In this document: positions 52,826-62,680 of the stretch, in pieces
Layout: each line of letters opens with the position of its first letter
Position numbering within the stretch: the stretch's first letter is position 1
Assembly (NCBI GenBank): GCA_934402375.1
Contig: CAKRUB010000005.1
Coordinates: forward strand, 1 to 64,000
DNA length: 64,000 nucleotides
Source of the DNA: an uncultured Acetatifactor sp.
GTDB taxonomy: Bacteria > Bacillota > Clostridia > Lachnospirales > Lachnospiraceae
Direction of reading: 5' to 3'
Notes under the pieces: model-generated
The model's input: only the letters and a program-made list of their open reading frames with translations
What the model was told of the DNA's origin: nothing
The model's database searches: none
Program-made: the position numbers and the translations under genes

Positions 52826-54547
52826 ATGGGGGACGATCCGATGGCAGGACCAATCGCACCGCGTGACGCGGAAAAGAAGAGAAAGAGCTTTTATATTATG
52901 AGGAATAAGCAGGTCGCGGGCTCCGGACAGCCGGACGGCACGGGAACGCAGTTTATCTACCTCAACGACGGCAGGATGCTCAGCTCCGCCAGACTGGTGG
53001 GCGGGATCGCGGACGAGGAGATGCTGAAGCTGATGACTACGGTGGAGGGGCTTCGCAGACTGGTCTATGCTGTCGGCGTGACAGTGGAGATGGACGAACC
53101 TCTCACCGAGGTGGGATTTGCGTTCCAGATGTACGGAAAGACCGATGTGTACGGCTCCGGCACGACAATCCGTAAGAAGGTGAGCGCGGACGGCATGGAG
53201 AACATCATCAAGCTGGAGGATGTGGAATGGTCACAGGATGACGACATTCCGGGACAGATCCGTTTTGAATTTCCCAAGGCAAACCAGCAGGCGAGGGTAG
53301 CGGTGCGCTTTGTGCTGCAGGACGGATTCGATGCGCCGGAACCGGAGGAGGAGAATCCGGTCGATTTTAACTGCCCGGAGTACAGGGAAATGCTGAAGGC
53401 TTCTCTGATGCAGACGGGAAATAATGCAAGGATAAAGCGGGCGATCGAGAAGGCGAGACGCGGCGGGGACGTGACGATCGCGTTCATCGGCGGCTCCATC
53501 ACACAGGGCGCAGGCGCTATTCCGATCAATACGGAATGCTATGCGTGGAAGACCTTCGAGCATTTCTGTAAGCTCTGCGGAAGGAGCACGGAGGAAAATA
53601 TCCACTATGTCAAGGCGGGTGTCGGCGGAACCTCCTCCGAGCTGGGCATGATCCGCTATGACAGGGATGTGTGTGCCGAGGGGAAGGTGGTTCCCGACCT
53701 TGTCATTGTCGAGTATGCGGTGAACGATGAGGGTGACGAGACGAAGGGGCACTGCTATGACAGTCTGGTGCGGAAGATCCTGCTCTCCGCGCAGAAGCCT
53801 GGTGTCATCCTCCTGTTTGCGGTCTTCGCAGACGATTTCAATCTGCAGGACAGATTGTCACCTGTCGGAAGGACTTACGGGCTGCCGATGGTGAGCATCA
53901 AGAACTGCGTGACGGAGCAGTTTTACCGGAAGGCGGGAGAGGGACGCGTTCTGTCAAAGAACCAGTTCTTCTATGACAGCTTCCACCCCAGCAATTACGG
54001 ACATACCATCATGGCGGACGCGATTGAATATCTGCTTCGGCAGACCGACAGTGCGGACGAGGACGAGGACATTGACATCAGCGGAATCCCGGCTCCGTTC
54101 AGCGCGGAGTTCGAGGGAGTGAAGCTGCTGGACAGAAGGTGCGCGGAGACGGCGGAAAACCTTGACTGCGGAGACTTTTCCGGCACCGATAAGGAGCTTC
54201 AGGCGGTGGAGAGGAACCGCGATCTGTCCGTGACGCCGGAGTTCCCGGACAACTGGCTCCACACGGGCGGAGACAGACCGTTCTGCATGGATATTATGTG
54301 CAGTGCCTTGCTGATCGTGGCAAAGGATTCCGCTTCACCTATGGCGGGCTGCATTGAGGCGTTTGTGGACGGCGAGAAGGTGCGGGAGATCAATCCCAGA
54401 GACGTGGGCTGGACGCACTGCAACGCGCTGATTCTTTTGAGGGGTGCGGAAAGAAAGCGGCATCATGTGGAGATCCGGATGCGGCAGGGGGATGAGCAGA
54501 AGCAGTTTACGATCCTCGGCTTCGGATATGTTGACAACGAAAGATAG
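52826..54547 (+). CDS. SGNH/GDSL-family esterase (probable carbohydrate deacetylase)
   Basis: 573 aa without signal peptide. Central SGNH hydrolase domain (about 210-410): block I FIGGSITQGAGA (nucleophile Ser near 223), GGTSSELGMIRYDRD, block III VIVEYAVNDEGDE, and catalytic DSFHPSNYGHTIMAD (Asp/His near 385). N- and C-terminal beta domains (about 20-190 and 430-573) resemble accessory carbohydrate-binding folds. GGAGGAAG precedes ATG 52826. It leads a cassette with GH115 and GH3, so it probably removes acetyl groups from xylo-oligosaccharides imported into the cell. Substrate inferred from neighbours. Confidence 0.82.
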   Translation: MGDDPMAGPIAPRDAEKKRKSFYIMRNKQVAGSGQPDGTGTQFIYLNDGRMLSSARLVGGIADEEMLKLMTTVEGLRRLVYAVGVTVEMDEPLTEVGFAFQMYGKTDVYGSGTTIRKKVSADGMENIIKLEDVEWSQDDDIPGQIRFEFPKANQQARVAVRFVLQDGFDAPEPEEENPVDFNCPEYREMLKASLMQTGNNARIKRAIEKARRGGDVTIAFIGGSITQGAGAIPINTECYAWKTFEHFCKLCGRSTEENIHYVKAGVGGTSSELGMIRYDRDVCAEGKVVPDLVIVEYAVNDEGDETKGHCYDSLVRKILLSAQKPGVILLFAVFADDFNLQDRLSPVGRTYGLPMVSIKNCVTEQFYRKAGEGRVLSKNQFFYDSFHPSNYGHTIMADAIEYLLRQTDSADEDEDIDISGIPAPFSAEFEGVKLLDRRCAETAENLDCGDFSGTDKELQAVERNRDLSVTPEFPDNWLHTGGDRPFCMDIMCSALLIVAKDSASPMAGCIEAFVDGEKVREINPRDVGWTHCNALILLRGAERKRHHVEIRMRQGDEQKQFTILGFGYVDNER

Positions 54548-54598
54548 ACAGGTGACAAGTGACAGCATGTGCACACTGTGCGCAGGAAAGAGGAAGGT

Positions 54599-57493
54599 AT
54601 GGCAGAATTCAGACTCATTGAGGAAAAGAGAGCGGTTCCGGTTCTGGTTGAAACGACAGGCTACGAGGGCGTCAGAAGAATTGCCGACACACTGGCGGAG
54701 GACATCTTCCTTGTCTCGGACAGGAAGCCTGAGCGGGTGGACGAGGCGTGGCTGAACCGCAAGCCCGGGGGTGGCGTGATCCTCTGTGCCACGGTCGGGC
54801 ACAGTGCGCTTCTGGAAGAGCTTGAAAAGAAGGGCAGCTTCTCTGCGGAGGAGATCAGGGGAAAGAGAGAGACTTACAAGATACAGCTTCTGGAGCATCC
54901 GTTTGAGGGCGTGGACAGTGCGCTCGTCATCTGCGGAAGCGATAAGCGGGGAACCATCTACGGCATGTTTACACTGTCGGAGTATCTCGGAGTGACCCCG
55001 CTGGTCTACTTCGGGGATGCAGCGCCGAGGAGATGCCCCGATCCCGTCGTGGGGACGGATATTGAGACAGTGTCAAAGGAGCCATCCGTGCGCTACAGGG
55101 GCTTTTTCATCAACGACGAGTGGCCCTGCTTCGGAAACTGGGCATGCTCACACTTCGGCGGCGTCAATGCGGATATGTACCGCCATGTGTTTGAATTTCT
55201 GCTGAGGATGAAGGGCAATTATCTCTGGCCGGCAATGTGGGCGTCTTCCTTCCCTTTGGACGGGCCGGGGAGCGCAAACGAGGAGCTTGCGGACATCTAC
55301 GGCGTTGTCATGGGCTACTCCCATCACGAGCCCTGCCTCCGCGCCAGCGAGGAATGGGACAAGGTACGTGGCGAGGGAACACGCTACGGCAACGAGTGGA
55401 ATTTCTATACCAACGAGCAGGGACTTCTGAACTACTGGGAGGATTCCCTTAAGCGCAGCGGAAAATATGAGAATGTGATTACCATCGGTATGCGTGGGGA
55501 GAGAGACTCCTCCATGCTCGGCGATGACGCGACGGTCGAGGAGAACATCAATCTCCTGAAGGACATCATCAGAAAGCAGCGAAAGCTGATCCGTGAAAAT
55601 GTCAACGAGGATCTGGATAAGGTGCCGCAGATGCTGGCGCTGTACAAGGAGGTCGAGGCATATTTTTACGGGGATGAGCATGTCGCCGGTCTGAAGGACT
55701 GGGACGAGCTTGACGGCGTGATCTGTATGCTCTGCGAGGATAATTTCGGGCACATGAGGACATTGCCGACACCGGAGATCCGAAACCGCAAGGGCGGCTT
55801 CGGCATGTATTACCACTTCGACTATCACGGTGGACCGATTTCCTATGAATGGGTGGATTCCACGCCGCTGTCAAAGACGTGGGAGCAGATGTGCACCGCG
55901 TATGAATATGGCGTGCGCGATCTTTGGATTGTGAATGTCGGGGACTTAAAGCTGCACGAGGTGCCGCTGACCTATTTCATGTCCCTCGCCTATGACTTTG
56001 ACCGGTGGGGCAGCACAAATCCGGACAGCTATCGTGAGTTTGCGGCGCAGTGGGCGGAGAAATCCTTCCCCACGGCGGAGAAGCAGCTGCAGGAGACGGC
56101 GGCAAAGCTGCTGTTGTCCTACATCGATCTCAACCATCAGCGCAGACCCGAGGCGCTGAATGAGAATATCTATCATCCCTGCCATTACCTCGAGGCGGAC
56201 AGGATGCTTAAGGCAGCGGAAGACATTCAGGCATTGGATTCCAAGCTGCGGGATGGCTTATCCGAGGCGGAGAGAAACGGCTATTACAGCATGGCAGGCT
56301 TTTCGGCAGCAGCCTCCGCGAATCTGCTCAAGCTGCATCTCTATGCCGGAAAGAGCAGACATTATGCCGCACAGGGAAGAAAGGCGGCAAACCGTTACGC
56401 CGCGCTGGCAGAGGAATGCATAGAGCAGGATAACAGGCTCGCGGACGAATTTGCGGCTTTTCAGGGCGGCAAGTGGAAGGGCATGCAGCTGGCTCCGCAT
56501 ATCGGCTTTACGAAGTGGAATGAGGACGGGTGCAGATACCCCGTCATATGCCGGCTTCATCCGACTGCAAAGAACCGGATGAGCGTGTCGCGCAAGGATG
56601 ACGAGCGGGTGGCATTTAAGAATTATGGCGGTCCGGAGCGCATTTTCGTAAATGACTTTATGAGCGAGGGCTGTGGGGAAATTGTTCTCGAGGTGTCCTC
56701 GGACGGTCCCGGCGCCATCCATTATGAGATCAGTGTGGCATCGGGAAAGCTGCCGGAATGGCTTACCGTATCGCCGCTTAGCGGGGATGTGGAGGAGCTG
56801 CAGGAGGTGGTTCTGAGTTGTAAGAGAGAACTGCTTCCAAAGGTGACAGAGAAGGTGACATTACATATCAGCGACGGGGACACGGTTGTCGCTGTCGAGA
56901 TCAGTGGTGTCAGGACGGAGATGGACGCGCTTCCGCCGATGACCTTCCTGCCGCAAAACGGTGTCATTACAATGAATGCGGCGCATTATGCGGAAAAGAA
57001 GGACGTGGAAGCGGGCGCTTATCAGGTGCTCAGAGGTTATGGGCAGTATGGCACCGCCGTGAAGGTTGTGCCGTTTACAGCTGCCTTCAGCGAGGGGCAG
57101 GACGCGCCGGAGCTGAAATACCGATTCCTTATCCCGGAGAACGGCGATTACCGCGTGGAGATTCTGGCGGCGCCGACAAACCCGGCATTTAACAGGCAGA
57201 GTCTCAGGATCCGTGTCGCGGCAGAGGGAGAGGAAAGAATACTTACCCTTGTCGGAGCTGACTTCAAGGCAGGAGATACCAGAGACAGCAGCTGGTGCAG
57301 GGGAGTTCTGGATCAGATTCATTCCGTGGAGACGGTCATGCACTTTGAGAAGGGTGTCAGGGAGCTGACGCTGGGGGCGCTGGAAGCGGGCGTCGTGCCT
57401 GAGCGGATCCGGATAATCCCCGCAGCGGGCGGAAAAGGATGCAGGGGAATCCGCACATCCTACCTCGGACCGGAGGAAAGTGCGTTTGTATAG
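54599..57493 (+). CDS. GH115 alpha-glucuronidase
   Basis: 964 aa, no signal peptide. Glycosyl hydrolase family 115, which removes (4-O-methyl)glucuronic acid from xylan, including internal residues. Seen: SALVICGSDKRGTIYGMFTL, YRGFFINDEWPCFGNWACSH, RMKGNYLWPAMWASSFPLDG, TIGMRGERDSSML, LCEDNFGHMRTLP and WIVNVGDLKLHEVPLTYFM. A C-terminal beta region follows from about residue 700. Start ATG 54599 (GGAAAGAGG upstream) preferred over 54569. Middle gene of the SGNH-GH115-GH3 cassette. The ACTGTGCGCAGGAAAGAGG just upstream resembles the 3' edge of the pseudoknot element. Confidence 0.92.
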   Translation: MAEFRLIEEKRAVPVLVETTGYEGVRRIADTLAEDIFLVSDRKPERVDEAWLNRKPGGGVILCATVGHSALLEELEKKGSFSAEEIRGKRETYKIQLLEHPFEGVDSALVICGSDKRGTIYGMFTLSEYLGVTPLVYFGDAAPRRCPDPVVGTDIETVSKEPSVRYRGFFINDEWPCFGNWACSHFGGVNADMYRHVFEFLLRMKGNYLWPAMWASSFPLDGPGSANEELADIYGVVMGYSHHEPCLRASEEWDKVRGEGTRYGNEWNFYTNEQGLLNYWEDSLKRSGKYENVITIGMRGERDSSMLGDDATVEENINLLKDIIRKQRKLIRENVNEDLDKVPQMLALYKEVEAYFYGDEHVAGLKDWDELDGVICMLCEDNFGHMRTLPTPEIRNRKGGFGMYYHFDYHGGPISYEWVDSTPLSKTWEQMCTAYEYGVRDLWIVNVGDLKLHEVPLTYFMSLAYDFDRWGSTNPDSYREFAAQWAEKSFPTAEKQLQETAAKLLLSYIDLNHQRRPEALNENIYHPCHYLEADRMLKAAEDIQALDSKLRDGLSEAERNGYYSMAGFSAAASANLLKLHLYAGKSRHYAAQGRKAANRYAALAEECIEQDNRLADEFAAFQGGKWKGMQLAPHIGFTKWNEDGCRYPVICRLHPTAKNRMSVSRKDDERVAFKNYGGPERIFVNDFMSEGCGEIVLEVSSDGPGAIHYEISVASGKLPEWLTVSPLSGDVEELQEVVLSCKRELLPKVTEKVTLHISDGDTVVAVEISGVRTEMDALPPMTFLPQNGVITMNAAHYAEKKDVEAGAYQVLRGYGQYGTAVKVVPFTAAFSEGQDAPELKYRFLIPENGDYRVEILAAPTNPAFNRQSLRIRVAAEGEERILTLVGADFKAGDTRDSSWCRGVLDQIHSVETVMHFEKGVRELTLGALEAGVVPERIRIIPAAGGKGCRGIRTSYLGPEESAFV

Positions 57494-57633
57494 GCTTCCT
57501 GCCCGCCATCTGCGCAAAAAATGGGTGTAAGTTAGCACAATGTGAGAGGATAGAAGCGGGGAAGCATGGTAATCTGAATGAAGATATAGCACGCAGAAGC
57601 GTGTGAAGGTAAACCAATGTCCGTGATATGCAG
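57494..57633. other. Intergenic DNA before element D
   Basis: No gene seen. No convincing promoter was found, so GH3 may be read from the upstream cassette. Confidence 0.4.
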
Positions 57634-57706
57634 GAGCTGTGTCTATGCGCACATGACACAGCTCAGTGTAGAGAACTATATGACGACAGGTGCGCAGAAA
57701 TGAGGA
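57634..57706 (+). ncRNA. Candidate structured RNA: H-type pseudoknot (copy D)
   Basis: GAGCTGTGTC (57634-57643) pairs perfectly with GACACAGCTC (57655-57664). The 11-nt loop contains TGCGCAC (57646-57652), which pairs with GTGCGCA (57690-57696). Compared with copies B and C, the outer base pairs of stem 1 differ but still match, and the loop length is identical. The trailing AGAAATGAGG supplies the GAGG ribosome binding site of the GH3 gene. Confidence 0.6.
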
Positions 57707-57711
57707 ATCAT

Positions 57712-59850
57712 ATGAGAGACAGAACAACGGCGCAGCAGCGTGCCAGAGAACTGGTAGGTAAGATGACGCTGGAAGAGAAGGCTTCACAGTTAAAGTATGA
57801 CGCGCCCGCAATTCCCAGACTCGGGGTTCCCGCCTACAACTGGTGGAATGAGGGACTGCACGGCGTTGCGAGAGCAGGAGTAGCGACAGTGTTCCCGCAG
57901 GCAATCGCCATAGGAGCTGCCTTTGATACGGAGCTGGCGGAGAAAATCGGCGATACCATTGCCGAGGAGGGGCGTGCAAAGTATAACGCTTATGTGAAGG
58001 AAAATGACAGGGATATTTACAAGGGACTGACCTTCTGGTCTCCGAATGTCAATATTTTCAGAGATCCCAGATGGGGAAGGGGACATGAGACCTACGGCGA
58101 GGATCCCTACCTGACCGGTGAGCTTGGAAAGGCATTTGTGGATGGCATTCAGGGTGACGGGGAGTATCTGAAGGCGGCGGCATGCGCGAAGCATTTTGCC
58201 GTACATTCCGGTCCGGAGGCAGTGCGCCATAAATTCGATGCGAAGGCATCCAAGAAGGATATGCGGGAGACCTATCTTCCTGCATTTGAAAAGCTGGTGA
58301 AGGATGCGGATGTCGAGGGCGTTATGGGTGCCTACAACAGAACCAACGGCGAGCCCTGCTGCGGCAGCAAGACGCTGATGCAGGACATTCTGAGAGGTGA
58401 GTGGGGCTTTGACGGGTACTATGTTTCCGACTGCTGGGCTGTCCGTGATTTCCATACGAATCACATGGTGACGGACACGGCCGAGGAGTCGGCAGCGCTG
58501 GCGCTCAAGACCGGCTGTGACGTAAACTGCGGAAACACCTACCTTCACATGATGAAGGCGTATGAGCAGGGACTTGTGAGCGAGGAGGACATCTCGCTTG
58601 CGGCGGAGAGACTGTTCACAACCCGCTTTATGCTTGGACTTTTTGATGAGACGGAGTACGACAAGATCGGCTATGACAGGATCGAGTGCAAGGAGCATCT
58701 TGCCCTTGCAGACAGGGCAACGGCGGAGTCGGTTGTCCTTTTGAAGAACGACGGAATCCTTCCGCTGGAAAAGAAGAAATTAAAGGCGGTCGGAGTAATC
58801 GGACCGAATGCCAACAGCCGCGCCGCACTGATCGGAAATTATCACGGAACCTCCTCCCGGTACATTACCGTGCTCGAGGGCATTCAGGACTGCATGGGCG
58901 AGGATGTGCGCGTTTATTATTCAGAGGGCTGCCATCTGTTCAAGGACAGGGTAGAGAACCTTGGGCTGCGTCAGGATCGCATCAGCGAGGCGGTTGCGGT
59001 GGCGAAGAACAGTGATGTAGTTGTACTGTGTCTTGGACTGGATGAGACGCTCGAGGGAGAAGAGGGAGATACCGGTAACAGCTACGCTTCCGGAGATAAG
59101 GTTGATCTGCTTCTGCCGGAGGTTCAGCGTGAGCTGCTGGAGGCTGTGGTGGCGACCGGAAAGCCCGTCATTCTTGTCAACATGACCGGAAGCGCCATGG
59201 ATCTCCGCTATGCGCAGGAGCATTGCGCGGCGATCGTACAGGCGTGGTATCCCGGCGCAAGGGGTGGTCGTGTCGTGGCAGATATTCTGATAGGTGAGAT
59301 TTCACCGTCCGGTAAGCTGCCTGTCACCTTCTATCGTGACACGGAGGAACTGCCTGATTTTGAGGACTATTCCATGAAGGGCAGAACCTACCGCTACTTT
59401 ACGGGAGAGGTGCTCTATCCGTTCGGCTATGGTCTGACCTACGGCAGCGCTGAGATCAGCGGAGTAAAGCTGGGTGGACAGGAGCTGGCAGACGGCAGTG
59501 AGGTAAGACTTCCGGGCGGAAGCCTTGACAGTCTTGAGGTTACGGTCAGCAACACCGGAGACCGGAATGTCGAGGAGGTCGTACAGGTATACATAAAGGC
59601 TTTGGATTCCACGGATGCAACGCCGAATGAAAGATTGTGCGGCTTTGCGAGAGTTTCCGTCAAGACCGGCGGGCAGGCTATGGTTCAGGTTCCTGTGGAC
59701 AGGGACGCGTTGACCGTCATCAATGACGAGGGCGAGAAGGTGTCCGGCGGCAGCAGGTATGCTGTCAGCGTGGGCCTCGGACAATCCGATGCAAGGACAG
59801 AGGAGCTGACCGGGAAGAAGTGCCGGAAGATAATTCTTGTGACAGAGTAA
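57712..59850 (+). CDS. GH3 beta-xylosidase/beta-glucosidase, cytoplasmic
   Basis: 712 aa, no signal peptide. GH3 with nucleophile Asp240 in WGFDGYYVSDCWAV, substrate-binding KHFAVHSGPEAVRH, YNWWNEGLHGVARAG near the start, the second alpha/beta domain (ATAESVVLLKNDGILPL) and a C-terminal fibronectin-III-like domain (EVTVSNTGDRNVEEVVQVYI). The N-terminal sequence resembles beta-xylosidases more than glucosidases. Start ATG 57712 because the GAGG of element D is 6 nt upstream; ATG 57700 lacks one. With GH115 and the SGNH esterase it would finish xylo-oligosaccharide breakdown inside the cell. Confidence 0.92.
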   Translation: MRDRTTAQQRARELVGKMTLEEKASQLKYDAPAIPRLGVPAYNWWNEGLHGVARAGVATVFPQAIAIGAAFDTELAEKIGDTIAEEGRAKYNAYVKENDRDIYKGLTFWSPNVNIFRDPRWGRGHETYGEDPYLTGELGKAFVDGIQGDGEYLKAAACAKHFAVHSGPEAVRHKFDAKASKKDMRETYLPAFEKLVKDADVEGVMGAYNRTNGEPCCGSKTLMQDILRGEWGFDGYYVSDCWAVRDFHTNHMVTDTAEESAALALKTGCDVNCGNTYLHMMKAYEQGLVSEEDISLAAERLFTTRFMLGLFDETEYDKIGYDRIECKEHLALADRATAESVVLLKNDGILPLEKKKLKAVGVIGPNANSRAALIGNYHGTSSRYITVLEGIQDCMGEDVRVYYSEGCHLFKDRVENLGLRQDRISEAVAVAKNSDVVVLCLGLDETLEGEEGDTGNSYASGDKVDLLLPEVQRELLEAVVATGKPVILVNMTGSAMDLRYAQEHCAAIVQAWYPGARGGRVVADILIGEISPSGKLPVTFYRDTEELPDFEDYSMKGRTYRYFTGEVLYPFGYGLTYGSAEISGVKLGGQELADGSEVRLPGGSLDSLEVTVSNTGDRNVEEVVQVYIKALDSTDATPNERLCGFARVSVKTGGQAMVQVPVDRDALTVINDEGEKVSGGSRYAVSVGLGQSDARTEELTGKKCRKIILVTE

Positions 59851-59873
59851 GAGAGTGGAAGAGACGCTGTTTC

Positions 59874-60058
59874 CGCAAGTGACGTTGCACAAAATGCACA
59901 GACCACCGCAGGCACGCTTGCGCTACCCTCCGCACGCAACGGATGCATAAGTTCCCACAGTACGGGAACTAAGCACCGGCGGCTCCAGAGTGCGCTGCTT
60001 GTGGTCAGGTGCATTCTGCACAACTGGTATTTGAATTATTGGAGTTTTGGAATTATCT
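59874..60058 (+). repeat. Palindromic element R6
   Basis: Forward copy after the GH3 gene. Apical stem AGTTCCC (59950-59956) / GGGAACT (59964-59970), loop ACAGTAC, with the same stem as R3 but a different loop. Left end TTTCCGCAAGTGACGTTGCA; right end TATTTGAATTATTGGAGT. A terminator follows at 60075, so R6 would lie in the 3' end of the GH3 transcript. Confidence 0.8.
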
Positions 60059-60074
60059 AAGATAAGTAAGGAAG

Positions 60075-60104
60075 AGGGCAGCACCGCACAGGAGCTGCCT
60101 TTTT
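60075..60104 (+). terminator. Terminator of the GH115/GH3 cassette
   Basis: GGCAGC (60077-60082) and GCTGCC (60094-60099) with a T5 tail. Confidence 0.7.
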
Positions 60105-60118
60105 GAATTGGAGGGTAT

Positions 60119-60190
60119 ATGGGAGGAAAGCAGGCTGTCATACCCAGAGTTGCCGGCATCGGAATGCATAGTGGACAGAGACATGCGTGA
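60119..60190 (+). CDS. Possible 23-residue small protein
   Basis: ATG 60119 with GGAGG four bases upstream encodes MGGKQAVIPRVAGIGMHSGQ plus RHA and TGA. No homology recognised and no promoter directly upstream; it lies behind a terminator. Listed because the ribosome binding site is strong. Confidence 0.25.
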   Translation: MGGKQAVIPRVAGIGMHSGQRHA

Positions 60191-60212
60191 GAATTTGTAT
60201 AGAATAGATACC

Positions 60213-60241
60213 TTTACAATAAATAAAAAATATGTTATATT
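60213..60241 (+). promoter_or_regulatory. Promoter of the second lipoprotein gene
   Basis: TTTACA (60213-60218), exactly 17 nt, TATATT (60236-60241). Confidence 0.6.
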
Positions 60242-60296
60242 TCTATTGAAATATAATTATAGAGGGAACACATAAAACGGATGTAGGGGGATTGAC

Positions 60297-62627
60297 ATGA
60301 AGAAATTTTATGGGTATCTGTCTTTACTTTTTCTCGTTTTTTGTCTGTGCGGCTGTGGACAGGCTGCTGTCAGCGAGGAGACGGAGCAGAAGATCGACCA
60401 GATCGACTGGAGGAGCAAAGGTTTTGCCGAGGCGCAGAAGGAAACAGAGCAGCAAGAGCTCTGGGCGGAAAAATACTTTCCGATGCAGCGGGAAGGTCTG
60501 GTGCCTGAGGTGGAGGCGGAAGCCGAAAATCACGAGGTTAAGGAAGAAGGGGGCTGTGCCGGGAAATGGCTTCGGCGTCATACCTATTATATCGGGGAGG
60601 AGCTTGAACGGCGAAAGCAGTATGCAGAGGTATACGATGTGGAGAGTGGCCAGCGCGAAATGATCGAGCTGACAATGGAAAACATTGGACTTGAGGCAGA
60701 TTCCGGAGATGTGGAAACCGTAGGTTTTGCATACATAGACGATATGGATATGACGGCGGACGGCAGATATGCCATCCTGCTTACCAGAAGGGCAGTGGAT
60801 GCGGAGAAGGGATTGTATTTCTCAAAAATTCAGATCGTTACTTCGGCATTGGACGGCACACCCGCTGAGGTAACAGATGTCCGTGAGCAGTTTCTCGAAA
60901 AAGGTATTTTCAAGGATGAAGAAGCGTTGACTCTGGCGGATACGGAATGCGATTATGATGTCTCCGGCAATATTTATGTCCGCTCGGGAAATTCAGAGAA
61001 CCCCAACAGAGAACTGTATGTATTCGACAGAGAAGGAAAACTTCTGGCAGAGCAGAGATTTGGGGAGCAGGAGTATGTAGATCCTCCGGCGCGGACGGAG
61101 GATGGTGAATTGATTTTTGCGGTTCGGGATCTACAGGCAGGAAGAACCCGAATGATGTGGTTTGACCCGGAAGCACAGAGACTGAAAACACTTGCGGAGG
61201 TAGAGGAACAGAACTGGAAGCAGGTTTATGGGCTGTGGGGCAATGAGTTTTATTATGCTGCACCGGACGGTATCGTGCGATGGAACATAGAGAGCGGCGA
61301 GCGGGTGAAGGTCTTTGACTTTGGAGAGAACGGTGTGAGCACATTGTTCCAGACGATGTTTACCCTATTGGACAGCGGAGAGTCGGTTTTCAGGATGTAT
61401 GGCAAAATAGCGGAAAACTCTGAGGACTGGGTCACTGCCATGAGCCGTGAGGAGATAGAGAAGCAGGACGCGCTGCAAGTGACGAGTATGCTGAGCACAG
61501 GAGTCAGGAAGGTGGAGACCTGTGCAGCCGTGGCGTCAAGAAGAAATCCCAACCTCAGCTATGTCTATTGCGCAGGGGAGACAACAGCGGATTACCGGAA
61601 CAGGATGATTGCGGAAATAGTGGCAGGAGGGGGACCGGATATTCTCTATCTTTCGAGAGAGGATTTTGACTTGTTTGTGCAGAAGGGACTGCTGATGGAG
61701 CTGGATTCTGTGATCCATGAGGAGACGCTGGAGCAGGTTCTTCCGGGCGCCATCGGTCTGGGAACCGTGGACGGACATCTGTACGGACTGCCGCCGGAGA
61801 TTTCGCCCGAGACTTTGATTACCCTGAAGGAAATCTGGCAGGAGGACAGTTGGACACTGGATGATCTGATGGCACTTTTGGACACCGGGAACTTTACCGG
61901 CTTTATCTGTCAGAGAGACGGCAGCTTTGGTCAGAGAGCTGTGCTGTCCTTTTTCGTGGAATATGGTCTGAATAATTCGGTGCTGATTGACTGGGAGAAT
62001 GGGGAAAGTCATTTTGATGATGAGATATTCTTAAAGATGATTGAGTATGCAAAAGAATATGGGGATGTAGACCCGGGACCGGGCAGCAGACTCGGTATCG
62101 GTGAGACGATTGCCGATCTCTGGCCGGGGAGCAATTTGGCTTCGATCAATGATACCTATGAGAGATATGGGGATGACTACTTCTTTGTCGGACTGCCGAC
62201 GGACGGAGACTGCGGGAATTATGTCAAGTGTGAAGGCATCGTGGCGGTGAATAAAAATGCTGCGAACCCGGAGGCAGTTGCCTTTTACTTTGAGACGCTG
62301 AAAAGTCAGGAGATACAGCAACTGAAGCCGGAAAAAGTGACAATCATATCAATCTGCAGAATATCTGAGGAAAATCCTCTCTACAGGGAAACCGAGGAAG
62401 GCATTTACTGGGATGGAGAGAAGGCAATCCAAAAGCCGGACGGCAGTACCACCCTGCAGGACTGGAGCGACTATCTGGAGCGGTGCGTTCCGGGACCTCC
62501 CGATTATCAGGATTTAAAGAATGTTATATGGGAGGAGGCGGAAGGCTATTTTAACGGTGACAAGAGCGCGGAGACAGTTGCCGAGATCATTGACCGCCGG
62601 ATCCAGTTGTATCTGGACGAAAAATAA
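60297..62627 (+). CDS. Lipoprotein with solute-binding-protein-like C-terminal half (paralog)
   Basis: 776 aa. Lipoprotein signal peptide MKKFYGYLSLLFLVFCLCGC (lipidated Cys about 20). Residues about 60-390 look like a beta-propeller (YDVSGNIYVRSGN, YVFDREGKLLAEQ). Residues about 400-776 resemble an extracellular solute-binding protein (VASRRNPNLSYVYCAGETTA, then IVAGGGPDILYLSREDFDL and DGHLYGLPPEI). Paralog of the gene at 5447-7774, same length and end. GGGGG lies 7 nt before the ATG; own promoter. No permease genes nearby. The xylan-enzyme cassette upstream might hint at an oligosaccharide ligand, but a terminator separates them. Confidence 0.75.
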   Translation: MKKFYGYLSLLFLVFCLCGCGQAAVSEETEQKIDQIDWRSKGFAEAQKETEQQELWAEKYFPMQREGLVPEVEAEAENHEVKEEGGCAGKWLRRHTYYIGEELERRKQYAEVYDVESGQREMIELTMENIGLEADSGDVETVGFAYIDDMDMTADGRYAILLTRRAVDAEKGLYFSKIQIVTSALDGTPAEVTDVREQFLEKGIFKDEEALTLADTECDYDVSGNIYVRSGNSENPNRELYVFDREGKLLAEQRFGEQEYVDPPARTEDGELIFAVRDLQAGRTRMMWFDPEAQRLKTLAEVEEQNWKQVYGLWGNEFYYAAPDGIVRWNIESGERVKVFDFGENGVSTLFQTMFTLLDSGESVFRMYGKIAENSEDWVTAMSREEIEKQDALQVTSMLSTGVRKVETCAAVASRRNPNLSYVYCAGETTADYRNRMIAEIVAGGGPDILYLSREDFDLFVQKGLLMELDSVIHEETLEQVLPGAIGLGTVDGHLYGLPPEISPETLITLKEIWQEDSWTLDDLMALLDTGNFTGFICQRDGSFGQRAVLSFFVEYGLNNSVLIDWENGESHFDDEIFLKMIEYAKEYGDVDPGPGSRLGIGETIADLWPGSNLASINDTYERYGDDYFFVGLPTDGDCGNYVKCEGIVAVNKNAANPEAVAFYFETLKSQEIQQLKPEKVTIISICRISEENPLYRETEEGIYWDGEKAIQKPDGSTTLQDWSDYLERCVPGPPDYQDLKNVIWEEAEGYFNGDKSAETVAEIIDRRIQLYLDEK

Positions 62628-62634
62628 CCAAAAA

Positions 62635-62677
62635 ACAGGCATGGACAGCTTTATGGGCTATCCATGCCTGTAATTTT
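62635..62677. terminator. Bidirectional terminator
   Basis: ACAGGCATGGA (62635-62645) and TCCATGCCTGT (62661-62671) form a perfect 11-bp stem with A-run on the left and TTTTTT on the right, between convergent genes. Confidence 0.85.
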
Positions 62678-62680
62678 TTG

